Positions 44,034 to 52,934 of a DNA stretch of 64,000 nt are shown here, in pieces (position 1 is the stretch's first letter; each line of letters opens with the position of its first letter). Both the position numbers and the translations under genes were made by a program. Source of the DNA: Paenibacillus sinopodophylli (lineage in GTDB: Bacteria; Bacillota; Bacilli; Paenibacillales; Paenibacillaceae); contig NZ_VDBO01000008.1 of the NCBI RefSeq assembly GCF_005930355.1, positions 108,387-172,386 of the forward strand, in the 5' to 3' direction. Below the pieces are notes generated by a model that saw only the letters and a program-made list of their open reading frames with translations, was not told the origin of the DNA and made no database searches.

Positions 44034-45785
44034 ATGAAACGACATTCTTTACTTGTAAGCAGAACGCTGCGCTTCAAGCTGCTGTCTGGATTTCTGCTGC
44101 TCATTATTCCGCTAGTTGCTTTCATGATCTACAATAATATGTATGCAATTGATGTCGTTCGAAATCAGGTTGCACAGTCGAACAAAAATATGATCACCCT
44201 TTATATGGACCAGATCGATCGGAATTTGGAGGAAGTGGAGAAGTATCTATATAACATCGCTGCTCAGAATACAGGACTGCTCGTGCTAGAACAGCCACGT
44301 ACACGAGACGAGGGTAAGTATTCATTGGAGAAGATTAGATTGTTCCAAAGTATGCTCAAGGATCTTGGCAATTATCGCAGCGTTGATTTTTTCTTTATGT
44401 ATTCTCCTGCTAATCAGGATTTGATGGCTGTTACGGGTAATGAGATTAGTTATTCAGAGCAAGTTGCCGCAGAGGAGAGCTTACGGAAACTACTGCTCTC
44501 AGAGGAATCTATACCAGATAAAAGCTGGTTCGTACATGCGATCAGCGACAACTACTACTTGGCCAATGTCGTACAGTATGGCGGGATATACATTGGAGCA
44601 CTTGGTAATATAGAGCAGCATCTAGTCCCGCTAAGCTTACTCGATCTAGGGGATGAAGGAAGAGCCTTCCTCGTCACGGATCATTTTGAGCCATTGGTTG
44701 ACGATGCCGAAGCTGTATCGGCTATGAATATTCAACTGGATTACACAGGTGATAATTACAAATTAACGGGTAGTAAGAATGAATATATTTTAGTTGGCGA
44801 AGGCTCGCATCGGGGGACGTTCGGGCTGGCAGCAATTATTCCGAATAGTGCTGTACTGGAGAATCTGCCCTTTTTGCGCCGGATTGTAATGGGAATTACG
44901 ATTGGTGCTTTAATTATTTTACCTATTATTGTATACCTGCTTCGCAAGCTGATTCTCGTTCCTATCAACCGGATTATACGAGCAATGCGGAGAATTGAGG
45001 ACGGAAATCTGGATGTCAGAATAAGTGAGGAAGCGCCTGCACTTGAATTTGAAGTGATGAATAGCTCCTTTAACCGGATGATTGATCAGATTCAAGGGCT
45101 CACAATCAATGTGCTTGAAGAGCAGTTGCATCGCCAGAAGGCAGAACTGAAGCATTTGCAGCTGCAGATCAACCCGCATTTTTTTCTTAATTCGCTTAAT
45201 ATTATTTATAATCTCGCCCAAGTGAAAGACTACCAATTAATTCAAGAGATGACCCACAGCTTGGTTCAATATTTCAGATTTATGTTCCGCAGCGACTCTC
45301 CATTTGTCTCACTGGGCGACGAGCTTGAGCATACGTACAATTATTTGCGTATTCAGGAGCTTCGGTTTCCAGATTCCTTAACCTACAAGCTGGATATTCC
45401 TGACTCGCTTCTGAATGTTCTTGTTCCACCTTTAATGGTGCAGACATTCGCAGAGAATGCAATTAAGCATGGGATGGATAGCGAGTATCCATTGCATATA
45501 GCGATTCAAGTTACTTTTGGCTCCAATCCCGATGGTATGCTGCATATTTGTATTAGCGATAATGGGCGTGGCTTTCGTCCAGAGGTACTAACGCTGCTGC
45601 AGCACAATATGGAGCGTCATAACTCAAACGGTGAGCAGATCGGTATTTGGAACGCACGCCAGCGATTAGCGCTGCTATACGGGGGGCAGGCTCGGATTAC
45701 TTTTTCCGTGGCAGACACAGGAGGGGCTCGAATCGATATTTGGCTCCCGATCATAAACGAGCAGGAAGGGATTGAACACAGATGA
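44034..45785 (+). CDS. sensor histidine kinase, YesM type
   Basis: A 583-residue membrane kinase. The first membrane helix is at about 11-40, an extracellular sensor domain follows to about 280, and a second helix (IVMGITIGALIILPIIVYLL) leads into a HAMP domain. The His_kinase domain has the phosphorylated His382 in QLQINPHFFLNSLN, and the ATPase domain has TFAENAIKHG, ISDNGRGF and GIWNARQRLALLYG. YesM-type kinases sense extracellular sugars or their binding proteins. ATG 44034 follows AAGGAGG (44021-44027) and sits downstream of the promoter; the longer frame from 43887 starts before it. The stop overlaps the next gene start by four bases. Confidence 0.92.
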   Translation: MKRHSLLVSRTLRFKLLSGFLLLIIPLVAFMIYNNMYAIDVVRNQVAQSNKNMITLYMDQIDRNLEEVEKYLYNIAAQNTGLLVLEQPRTRDEGKYSLEKIRLFQSMLKDLGNYRSVDFFFMYSPANQDLMAVTGNEISYSEQVAAEESLRKLLLSEESIPDKSWFVHAISDNYYLANVVQYGGIYIGALGNIEQHLVPLSLLDLGDEGRAFLVTDHFEPLVDDAEAVSAMNIQLDYTGDNYKLTGSKNEYILVGEGSHRGTFGLAAIIPNSAVLENLPFLRRIVMGITIGALIILPIIVYLLRKLILVPINRIIRAMRRIEDGNLDVRISEEAPALEFEVMNSSFNRMIDQIQGLTINVLEEQLHRQKAELKHLQLQINPHFFLNSLNIIYNLAQVKDYQLIQEMTHSLVQYFRFMFRSDSPFVSLGDELEHTYNYLRIQELRFPDSLTYKLDIPDSLLNVLVPPLMVQTFAENAIKHGMDSEYPLHIAIQVTFGSNPDGMLHICISDNGRGFRPEVLTLLQHNMERHNSNGEQIGIWNARQRLALLYGGQARITFSVADTGGARIDIWLPIINEQEGIEHR

Positions 45786-47389
45786 GAGAACTGCTCATTG
45801 TCGACGATGAGAAGCATGCAGTACGAGGCATCCGAGCAGGTGTGTCCTGGGAGGATCTTGGTTTCACACAGATTCATGAGGCCTACAGTGTCAATATGGC
45901 CAAGCAGGTGTTCGACGGCAGACGTATTGATGTGTTGATCTGTGATATTGAAATGCCGCAGGAAACAGGCTTCGAGCTGCTTGAGTGGGTGAAGCTGCAT
46001 TCACCTAGTACGGAGACGATGTTCTTGACCTGTCATGCTGACTTCCGTTATGCACAAAAGGCTCTTCAGCTGGGCAGCTGCGACTATATGCTAAAGCCGG
46101 TACGCTTTGAAATGCTGGAGAAGGCAGTGCGTAAAGCTGTGGACAAGCTCGAGAAGGTGGAGAGTGAGCGTGAGAAGCTTAGCTTTGTCGATACGTACGC
46201 CCACTATTACAACTTATGGGAGGCGTACCAGCCGCTGCGGCTAGAGCGTTTCTGGCAGGATTTGATTAATCGAGCGGTGCCTGCAAGCAGGGAGAAGATT
46301 AGAGAGGCACTTTCTAAGGAGCGCATTGAATTAGGGGAAGCCGAACGATTCCAGCCTGTTCTAATCAGCATCCAGCGCTGGCATAAGGAGCTGACGCTGC
46401 GTGAGGAGAAGATTATGGAATATGCGCTTCGCAATGCGTTTGAGGAGCTGGCACTGACGAAGCAGCGCAGCGGCCAGCTCATTTCGCTGCGCAGCGGCGC
46501 CTTGCTTGTCATTATACAGGAGCAGGCAGAAGTCGGCGGCAGTTATATGGAGCAGCTTCGCAAATATATCGCCGCATGCAACGATTATTTCTTTTGCGAT
46601 ATATGCTGTTATGTCGGGGAGCCCATAGAAGCGGAAGGCATTCCGGATATGTATGATTCTCTGGTTGAACAGGAGATGCATAATGTAACGAGACGTAATG
46701 AGGTGATTAGGCTGCAGGAGTACGCTTCGAGGCCTGATGCCGCACCACTGCCGATTATGAACGGCTGGACGGAGATGCTCAAGTATGGCAGGCAAGCGGA
46801 GGCACAGCGCGAAATTACGATATTCCTAGAGCAAATGCGTTTGTCTGGCCGTGTCGATGGACGATGGCTAAATGCCTTCTACGAGGATATGCTGCAGATG
46901 ATGTATCATGTGCTCCATTTCAAGGGGCTTAGGGCACATCAGGTATTCTCCGAAATGATTAAGCCCAGTCATACGAGAGATTCGAAGCGTTCACTTGCTG
47001 ATCTTGGCGAATGGGTGAATAAACTGATCCATGAAGTCATGAGACAGATTCAGACGATGGATGAGGGCCAAACAGTGGTCGGAAAAGTACGTGCATATAT
47101 TACAAGTCATCTGAACGAGGATTTGTCGCGCGACGATATTGCTGGTCATGTCTGCCTGCATCCTGATTATTTGGCTAGACTGTTCAAGGGCGAGCTTGGG
47201 CTTACGATTTCTGAATATGTGTTGCAGGAGCGTATCCAGAAGGCGAAGGAGCTGTTAGCGGGCTCAGACCTCGCAATTACAACGATCGCCTATGAGCTTG
47301 GGTACGGCAATTACTCCTATTTCTCCAAAATGTTCAAGAAGGCTACGCAGATGAATCCGCAGGAATATCGCAAGCTTCATTGTATGTAA
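45782..47389 (+). CDS. response regulator, YesN type (receiver plus AraC-family DNA-binding domain)
   Basis: A 535-residue regulator. The receiver domain spans 1-120 with acidic residues DDE (8-10), phosphoacceptor Asp55 in LICDIEMPQ and Lys in MLKPVR. A long helical middle region follows, as in the YesN family. The C-terminal 100 residues are a double helix-turn-helix AraC domain (DDIAGHVCLHPDYLARLFK, ITTIAYELGYGNYSYFSKMF). It overlaps the kinase gene by ATGA. The likely target is the CUT1 importer that starts 273 bases downstream. Confidence 0.93.
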   Translation: MRELLIVDDEKHAVRGIRAGVSWEDLGFTQIHEAYSVNMAKQVFDGRRIDVLICDIEMPQETGFELLEWVKLHSPSTETMFLTCHADFRYAQKALQLGSCDYMLKPVRFEMLEKAVRKAVDKLEKVESEREKLSFVDTYAHYYNLWEAYQPLRLERFWQDLINRAVPASREKIREALSKERIELGEAERFQPVLISIQRWHKELTLREEKIMEYALRNAFEELALTKQRSGQLISLRSGALLVIIQEQAEVGGSYMEQLRKYIAACNDYFFCDICCYVGEPIEAEGIPDMYDSLVEQEMHNVTRRNEVIRLQEYASRPDAAPLPIMNGWTEMLKYGRQAEAQREITIFLEQMRLSGRVDGRWLNAFYEDMLQMMYHVLHFKGLRAHQVFSEMIKPSHTRDSKRSLADLGEWVNKLIHEVMRQIQTMDEGQTVVGKVRAYITSHLNEDLSRDDIAGHVCLHPDYLARLFKGELGLTISEYVLQERIQKAKELLAGSDLAITTIAYELGYGNYSYFSKMFKKATQMNPQEYRKLHCM

Positions 47390-47408
47390 AGGCTTCTATA
47401 CTATCGTG

Positions 47409-47440
47409 AACAGCCATCCTTATCGGATTGGCTGTTTTTT
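47409..47440 (+). terminator. terminator after the YesN-type gene
   Basis: AACAGCCATCC pairs with GGATTGGCTGTT (one bulged base), followed by TTTTTT. It separates the two-component pair from the importer operon. Confidence 0.85.
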
Positions 47441-47466
47441 AGTATTTCATTTGCTGCAAGCAGGGT

Positions 47467-47506
47467 GAAACGGCTGTCGCCGTTCTTTGGCGGCGCAGCG
47501 CGTTTC
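47467..47506 (+). other. hairpin of unknown role upstream of the importer operon
   Basis: GAAACG/CGTTTC arms enclose GCTG/CAGC and CGCC/GGCG pairings with two small bulges and a loop of about ten bases. There is no T-tract, so it is not a plain terminator. It could be a protein-binding site or leader structure of the importer operon. The remainder of 47507-47662 shows no clear promoter hexamers. Confidence 0.35.
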
Positions 47507-47662
47507 AGTCCGAGAAATATAACCGGCGTGTAAGGGTGAAACTTCTACATTCTTATATTTTGAAAAAGTCGGAAATAGGCAAGTTGGATGTCGGATTAGT
47601 CGTAGTGGCGCTAGATCAAAAAAATTAAGATGAGGATATAAATCACGAAGGGGGAATGATCT

Positions 47663-48649
47663 GTGAATACGGTAGCTGCCAAGACCACTGCTAAGGAAGA
47701 AGCGGGCATAAAGAGCGGTCGGAAACTGGGCTTTAAGAAAAAGCTAAGCAATTCGCTTAGATACTGGCCGCTGCTCGTTATGGTTATACCGGGAGTCGTT
47801 TATTTGTTTATTAACAACTATTTGCCAATGTTCGGACTTATTATTGCATTTAAGGATGTCAATTTTACGAAGGGTATTCTGGCAAGCGACTGGATCGGAT
47901 TCAAAAACTTCGAATACCTGTTTAAAACATCAGATGCGCTGCTGATCACTCGAAATACACTTCTGTACAATTCTATATTTATTTTGCTTAATACAACTAT
48001 AGCCATTGCAGTAGCAATCATGCTTAATGAAGTGAAGAAAAAGTTTTTCTCCAGATTTTATCAGAGCGTTGTCCTCATACCCTATCTGATCTCCATGGTT
48101 ATCGTAGGTTATCTTGTACTGGCGATGCTGAGCGGCGAGACGGGTTTTATCAATAAGCAGCTGTTGCCGATGCTCGGCATAGAAGCGATATCCTGGTACA
48201 GTGAACCGAAGTATTGGCCTATCATTCTAACAATCGTAAATATTTGGAAAAACGTCGGCTATCTATGTGTCATTTACTTGGCTGCGATCATAGGTATTGA
48301 TCCAGAATACTACGAAGCGGCTACGATTGACGGCGCATCGAAATGGCAGCAGGTAAGAGCGATTACGGTTCCACTCATCGCACCTGTTGTTACGATAATG
48401 ACACTGCTCCAGATTGGGCGCATCTTCTACTCTGACTTCGGATTATTCTATCAGGTACCGCTTAATACGGGAGCGTTATTGTCCACGACGAATGTCATCG
48501 ATACCTACGTATACCGTGCATTAATGAATCTTGGAGATATCGGAATGTCCTCTGCAGCGGGCTTGTATCAATCGGTTGTAGGTTTTGTTCTCGTTATTTT
48601 ATCCAATTATGTCGTTAGTAAAAGAAATCGTGACAATGCGCTGTTTTAA
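47663..48649 (+). CDS. CUT1 ABC sugar transporter permease, LplB type
   Basis: A 328-residue permease with a long basic N-terminus and six membrane segments. The start of the membrane part (PGVVYLFINNYLPMFGLIIA) is the usual LplB signature, and the EAA loop is EYYEAATIDGASKWQQVRAI. GTG 47663 is the start, with AGGGGGAA (47649-47656) upstream. It pairs with the next permease. No ATPase gene is in this operon; such importers share a general MsmX-like ATPase encoded elsewhere. Confidence 0.92.
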   Translation: MNTVAAKTTAKEEAGIKSGRKLGFKKKLSNSLRYWPLLVMVIPGVVYLFINNYLPMFGLIIAFKDVNFTKGILASDWIGFKNFEYLFKTSDALLITRNTLLYNSIFILLNTTIAIAVAIMLNEVKKKFFSRFYQSVVLIPYLISMVIVGYLVLAMLSGETGFINKQLLPMLGIEAISWYSEPKYWPIILTIVNIWKNVGYLCVIYLAAIIGIDPEYYEAATIDGASKWQQVRAITVPLIAPVVTIMTLLQIGRIFYSDFGLFYQVPLNTGALLSTTNVIDTYVYRALMNLGDIGMSSAAGLYQSVVGFVLVILSNYVVSKRNRDNALF

Positions 48650-48670
48650 GCGCGGAAAGGGGATATATTC

Positions 48671-49567
48671 GTGGTAAATGGGAAGCAAAAGCTGTTTCAG
48701 ATAGGGCTGCATGTCGTGTTCTCAGCTATCGTGCTTATGTGCCTGCTGCCGTTCGTTCTGCTTATTATGACTTCGTTCACTGATGAGACAATGATTCTGC
48801 GTGAAGGCTACTCCTTCTTTCCAAGTAAGTTTAGTCTGGATGCTTACGCGTTCTTATGGAATGACAAAGAAAACATATTCCGTGCATATTTCACTACGAT
48901 TATGGTAACCTTAGTCGGAACTTTCGCTGGGTTGTCAATATCGTCCTTGCTGTCCTACCCGATGGCTCGCAAAGAGATGCCGATGCGCAAGGCGCTTGCC
49001 TTCTTCGTATTTTTCACTTTGCTGTTCAACGGCGGACTTGTTCCAACTTACTTTATTTACACCCAAGTGTTTGAGCTTAAGAATACGATGATGGCTCTCA
49101 TCATCCCAGGGCTGCTGACCAATGGTTTCTTCGTTCTGATCATGCGTACTTTTTTCATGAATTCGATTCCGGTTCCAATCATTGAATCCGCTTCCATAGA
49201 CGGAGCAGGGGAGTTTAAAATATTTTTCAAAATCGTACTTCCGTTGTCATTGCCGATTCTTGCTACAATTGGATTGATGCAGACGATCGGCTATTGGAAT
49301 GATTGGTTTAATGGTTTGATCTACATCACAGATAGCAAGCTATTCAGCTTACAGAACCTGTTAAACCGAATTTTGCTTAATGCCCAGTTCATTCAGAGCA
49401 ACGCTTCTTCTATGAATATGTCGGATATTTCGGCGGGTGCCAAAATTCCTATGGAGACGATTCGAATGGCAATGGCAGTTATAGGGGTCGTTCCACTGTT
49501 ATGTGCGTATCCATTCTTCCAGAAGTATTTTGTAAAAGGGCTAGTTATCGGTGCAGTGAAAGGATAA
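48671..49567 (+). CDS. CUT1 ABC sugar transporter permease, YtcP type
   Basis: A 298-residue permease with six membrane segments. The EAA loop reads IIESASIDGAGEFKIFFKI and is followed by LPLSLPILATIGL; the YWNDWFNGLIY motif near residue 215 is typical of the YtcP/LplC group. GTG 48671 has GGAAAGGGGAT just upstream and lies 21 bases after the partner permease stop. Confidence 0.92.
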   Translation: MVNGKQKLFQIGLHVVFSAIVLMCLLPFVLLIMTSFTDETMILREGYSFFPSKFSLDAYAFLWNDKENIFRAYFTTIMVTLVGTFAGLSISSLLSYPMARKEMPMRKALAFFVFFTLLFNGGLVPTYFIYTQVFELKNTMMALIIPGLLTNGFFVLIMRTFFMNSIPVPIIESASIDGAGEFKIFFKIVLPLSLPILATIGLMQTIGYWNDWFNGLIYITDSKLFSLQNLLNRILLNAQFIQSNASSMNMSDISAGAKIPMETIRMAMAVIGVVPLLCAYPFFQKYFVKGLVIGAVKG

Positions 49568-49640
49568 TGTAGACTATTCGTGCTTTGAACGAGTTAGCAG
49601 CTTCACATGTCAATTATTATGCTTGGGAGGGGTTTTTACA

Positions 49641-51188
49641 ATGGGGAAAAAAATGACTTCGTTTCGAGGTTTATGTCTTATTATGCTGGCGTTGGTACTT
49701 GTGCTTAGTGCTTGTTCCGGGCAGAAAAACGGGGGAAGCAGCAATACACCAAATGATGGGGCTGCTGCAGGTACGGATGGCAAAGAGCAGAACTCCGAGC
49801 TTAAACCCTATGAGCTGAATGTCGCTTATTTGAATATAGGAACAGCAACAGATATGCCTGAAGTACAAGCTGCGGTCAATGCAATTACAAAAGAGAAAAT
49901 CAACGCGACCGTTAAGTTTATGCCAATCGACCTCGGAGCTTGGCAGCAGCAGATCAATCTGATGCTGGCAGGCAATGAGAAACTGGATCTGCTCGTTACC
50001 GGTTCAGGATTAAACTTTGGTACGCAGGCTGCCAAGGGTCAGCTTGTGCCGCTCGAAGATCTGCTTGAGAAATATGGTCAAGATATTAAGAAGATCGTGG
50101 AGCCGGATGTGCTGAAAGCGGCATCCTCGAGTGGAAGCATCTTCGGGGTGCCGAGCGTGAGAGACTGGGCGGCAGACTATGGGGTACTGATGCGAAAGGA
50201 TTTGGTAGACAAGTACAACATTGATCTCAGTACAGTGAAGACATTCGACGATTTGGATGCTGTATTTGAAATCATTAAAAAGAATGAGCCGGAAATGGCT
50301 GCTATTATTCCAGAAGCGGCAAGCGTTGCGGTAGTTACATCCCTTGTTCCTGGACTTATTGATCCACTAAATGATGATAATGGCGTGTTGCCAGGTTTGG
50401 ATAATGATCTGAAGGTTGTGAACTGGTTCGAAACGGAGCAATATGCCAGCTTACTAACAATGGTAAGAAGATGGTATGACGCTGGTTTTATTCCAAAGGA
50501 TATTTCGACGAATCAGACCGCTTCTGAACAGCTTGTCAAAGCGGGCAAGGCATTTGCATTTATGGCCCATATGAAGCCTGGCTATGAGAACAAAACGTCG
50601 TTGCTGACAGGTACGGAAATGGTTGCGGTACGGATTCTTCCGCCAGTTGCCACGACGTCCTCGATATCTAACATTATGTTCAGTATTGCAAAAAACTCGA
50701 GTGATCCAGAACGTGCGATGATGTTCCTTAACCTTCTGTATTCTGATGCTGAACTCGTTAATCTGATCGACTATGGCATAGAGGGCAAGCATTATGAAGT
50801 TAAGGGTGAGGTCATAGGCTTCCCAAGCGGTGTTGATGCAAATACAGCTACCTACAACCCTAATTTTGGTTGGATGTGGGGCAACCAGTTCCTCTCACAT
50901 GTATGGGAGGGCGATGATCCGAAAGTTTGGGAATTGCAGGATGCGTTCAACAAAGCAGCGACCAAATCGAAAGCGATGGGTTTCAGCTTCACCGTGGACC
51001 CGGTCAAAACAGAAGCTGCAGCCATCCAGAACGTTAAGGATCAATTTAAGATCGGTCTGGAGAACGGAACGCTTGATCCCGTGAAATACTTGCCAGAATT
51101 TATCGAGAAGCTGAAGGCAGCAGGTATGGATAAAGTCATTGCTGAGAAACAGAAACAGCTTGATGAGTGGGCAGCTGCCAACAAATAA
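49641..51188 (+). CDS. extracellular sugar-binding lipoprotein, LplA type
   Basis: A 515-residue binding protein with a lipobox LSAC near residue 24 after a hydrophobic stretch, then a Gly/Ser/Asn-rich linker. The mature part is of the long LplA-like group (about 500 residues) linked to LplB/YtcP permeases: GAWQQQINLMLAGNEKLDLL near the N-terminus and a C-terminal QKQLDEWAAANK. It should deliver an oligosaccharide or glycan fragment to the two permeases encoded upstream. ATG 49641 follows GGGAGGGG; an in-frame ATG four codons later is also possible. Confidence 0.91.
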   Translation: MGKKMTSFRGLCLIMLALVLVLSACSGQKNGGSSNTPNDGAAAGTDGKEQNSELKPYELNVAYLNIGTATDMPEVQAAVNAITKEKINATVKFMPIDLGAWQQQINLMLAGNEKLDLLVTGSGLNFGTQAAKGQLVPLEDLLEKYGQDIKKIVEPDVLKAASSSGSIFGVPSVRDWAADYGVLMRKDLVDKYNIDLSTVKTFDDLDAVFEIIKKNEPEMAAIIPEAASVAVVTSLVPGLIDPLNDDNGVLPGLDNDLKVVNWFETEQYASLLTMVRRWYDAGFIPKDISTNQTASEQLVKAGKAFAFMAHMKPGYENKTSLLTGTEMVAVRILPPVATTSSISNIMFSIAKNSSDPERAMMFLNLLYSDAELVNLIDYGIEGKHYEVKGEVIGFPSGVDANTATYNPNFGWMWGNQFLSHVWEGDDPKVWELQDAFNKAATKSKAMGFSFTVDPVKTEAAAIQNVKDQFKIGLENGTLDPVKYLPEFIEKLKAAGMDKVIAEKQKQLDEWAAANK

Positions 51189-51222
51189 TTAGCTAACATC
51201 CATAGACCCGTATTAAGAATTC

Positions 51223-51265
51223 AGCCAACAGCCGTGCATTTCATGCAAAGCTGTTGGCTATTTTT
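51223..51265 (+). terminator. terminator after the LplA-type gene
   Basis: AGCCAACAGC and GCTGTTGGCT form a 10-bp stem, with an inner GCAT/ATGC pairing, followed by TATTTTT. Confidence 0.85.
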
Positions 51266-51326
51266 ATGAATAGAAGGTAAGCAATAAAGGGACGAAGGCC
51301 ATTAGGTTGTTATCAGTCTGACCCAG

Positions 51327-51368
51327 AGCACCACTGTTCGGCATAAGACTGCTAGCGGTGCTGTTTTT
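51327..51368 (+). terminator. weak second terminator-like hairpin
   Basis: AGCACC and GGTGCT arms with a loop of about 24 bases, followed by GTTTTT. It lies between the previous terminator and the regulator promoter and may be a back-up terminator. The rest of 51266-51500 holds only the regulator promoter region. Confidence 0.35.
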
Positions 51369-51400
51369 CTCGTCAGATTGAAAATAAAGCGATATCAACC

Positions 51401-51429
51401 TTTCCATAAATGATATAACATAGTATACT
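51401..51429 (+). promoter_or_regulatory. sigma-A-type promoter of the GntR/LacI-type regulator
   Basis: TTTCCA (51401-51406), a 17-base spacer and TATACT (51424-51429). The spacer carries the 12-base motif shared with the GH125 promoter. An inverted repeat ATATCA (51392-51397) with TGATAT (51411-51416) spans the -35, so autoregulation is likely. Confidence 0.55.
51411..51422 (+). promoter_or_regulatory. candidate regulator operator, TGATATAACATA (copy 1)
   Basis: Identical 12-mer to 52844-52855 upstream of the GH125 gene. Here it lies between the -35 and -10 of the regulator's own promoter, which would allow repression by steric block. Confidence 0.5.
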
Positions 51430-51500
51430 AAATGGTAATGACTAATGAAGCTATAAGGAAGTAATGAATTTATGTCAAATAGATACTGAAGGTGAGTAGT

Positions 51501-52676
51501 ATGGAAAGCATAAAATCTTTAAAGCCGCGCTATGAGCAAATGTATCTCATGCTGCGCAACAAAATCCAAGCAGAGGAATATGCGGTCGGTGACCGGATCC
51601 CATCGGAGAAAGAACTGATGGAGGAATTTTCTGTCAGCCGGATCACCTCCAAGAAAGCGCTCGACATGCTTGTGCAGGATGGATATATTATGAGACAGCC
51701 AGGGCGCGGCTCCTTTGTCATTAACTACAATAACGTAGAAACAGCGGAGCCAGGGCAGACGCACCAGCAAGAGCATATGCCATCAGGAGAGGATTCCGTG
51801 AAGAGCAAGCAGATCGTGCTGGGGCTAATTATGGAAGATTTCAGCGATAGCTATGGCAAGGAAATGTTGGCGGAGATGGAGCGTACCGCTCAGGAACTAG
51901 GCGTTTATTTGCTGCTGCGCATTTCGTTCTGCCAGCCGGAGGTCGAGGAGAAGGCGATTATGATGCTGCGGGAATACGGCGTTGACGGGTTAATCATTTA
52001 TCCGACACGCGGGCAGAATTTCAGCACGGAAATTCTCAAGCTTGTGATCGACAAGTTCCCGCATGTGCTGGTGGACCGTTATTTGAAATGGACGGATACA
52101 ACAGCGATCAGTTCAGACAACGTAGCTGCCACCCGCATGGGGGTACAGCATTTGTTTCAGGGCGGGCACCGTCACATTGGCTTGCTGGCTTCGCGTGTAA
52201 CGGATAATGTGGCGATCGAGGAACGCATTGAGGGTTTTGTTCAGGCACATGCCGAAGGCGGTATTCTGCTGGATAGATCCTCCTGGCTGACGGATATGAA
52301 TTGGACAGGATCCGAGCCTGCGGATGAACAAATTGATAAAAATGTCAAAATGATTCAAGGCATGTTGCTTGAGCATCCCCGCATTACAGCTTTGTTCGCC
52401 ATGGAATATGAGCTTGCTCTGATTGCCAAGGAAGCTGTGGAGGGACTCGGTATGCACATACCGGGCCAAATCTCTATTATTTGTTTTGACAGCCCGCCGA
52501 GCACGTCGGCACTGTATTCCTTTACTCATTTGTTGCAAAATCAGAAGGAAATTGGACAGCTGGCTGTTCACAATGTGCTTAAGCTCATCGAAGGTGATTC
52601 GCTTCCTAGCAAAATATCGCTTGATGTAGAGCTAGTTTTGGGCAAATCAACAGGTCCGGCGCCGCAGCAGGCTTAA
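51501..52676 (+). CDS. GntR-family regulator with LacI-type sugar-binding domain (AraR-like architecture)
   Basis: A 391-residue regulator. Residues about 10-75 form a GntR winged helix (DRIPSEKELMEEFSVSRITSKKALDMLVQDGYI and the wing GRGSFVI). After a linker, residues about 110-390 form a periplasmic-binding-protein-like domain as in LacI/AraR (HVLVDRYLKW, GHRHIGLLAS, ISIICFDSPP), which should bind a sugar effector. ATG 51501 is preferred to the GTG at 51492 because GAAGGTGA (51488-51494) is correctly spaced. It lies between two sugar-import operons and probably represses the downstream mannosidase operon and itself. Confidence 0.91.
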   Translation: MESIKSLKPRYEQMYLMLRNKIQAEEYAVGDRIPSEKELMEEFSVSRITSKKALDMLVQDGYIMRQPGRGSFVINYNNVETAEPGQTHQQEHMPSGEDSVKSKQIVLGLIMEDFSDSYGKEMLAEMERTAQELGVYLLLRISFCQPEVEEKAIMMLREYGVDGLIIYPTRGQNFSTEILKLVIDKFPHVLVDRYLKWTDTTAISSDNVAATRMGVQHLFQGGHRHIGLLASRVTDNVAIEERIEGFVQAHAEGGILLDRSSWLTDMNWTGSEPADEQIDKNVKMIQGMLLEHPRITALFAMEYELALIAKEAVEGLGMHIPGQISIICFDSPPSTSALYSFTHLLQNQKEIGQLAVHNVLKLIEGDSLPSKISLDVELVLGKSTGPAPQQA

Positions 52677-52778
52677 CAACAATTCGGCTAAGCGCCATAT
52701 TCAACTTGAACAGCTACTTCAGCTATTTATTGGGCATGCAGCAGCCTATTGCCAACGGGCTGTTTCTCTCTCATTTGT

Positions 52779-52811
52779 AATCCCTCTTCTTACATGGAAG
52801 AGGGATTTTTT
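52779..52811 (+). terminator. terminator after the regulator gene
   Basis: AATCCCTCTTC and GAAGAGGGATT form a perfect 11-bp stem with a seven-base loop, followed by TTTTTT. Confidence 0.88.
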
Positions 52812-52843
52812 GTACATATTAAGCTATAACGCTTCGCTTAAGT

Positions 52844-52855
52844 TGATATAACATA
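52844..52855 (+). promoter_or_regulatory. candidate regulator operator, TGATATAACATA (copy 2)
   Basis: Same 12-mer as at 51411-51422, placed six bases upstream of the -35 of the GH125 operon. It is extended on the left to GTTGATAT, which also occurs inverted in the regulator promoter (51392-51399). Confidence 0.5.
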
Positions 52856-52860
52856 ACATA

Positions 52861-52889
52861 TTGACATATTAGTTTAGGTATATTAATAT
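52861..52889 (+). promoter_or_regulatory. strong sigma-A promoter of the GH125/CUT1 operon
   Basis: Perfect -35 TTGACA (52861-52866), a 17-base spacer and TAATAT (52884-52889). Transcription would start near 52896, giving a leader of about 39 bases. Confidence 0.75.
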
Positions 52890-52902
52890 CTTAATCAACA
52901 CC

Positions 52903-52917
52903 ATGAAAGCGGTTAAT
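52903..52917 (+). promoter_or_regulatory. cre-like site downstream of the GH125 promoter
   Basis: ATGAAAGCGGTTAAT fits the cre consensus WTGNAANCGNWNNCW at all but one fixed position (A in place of C near the end). It lies about 8-22 bases into the transcript, where CcpA acts as a roadblock. This suggests catabolite repression on top of the specific regulator. Confidence 0.45.
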
Positions 52918-52934
52918 TGAAAGGGATGTGTTGC

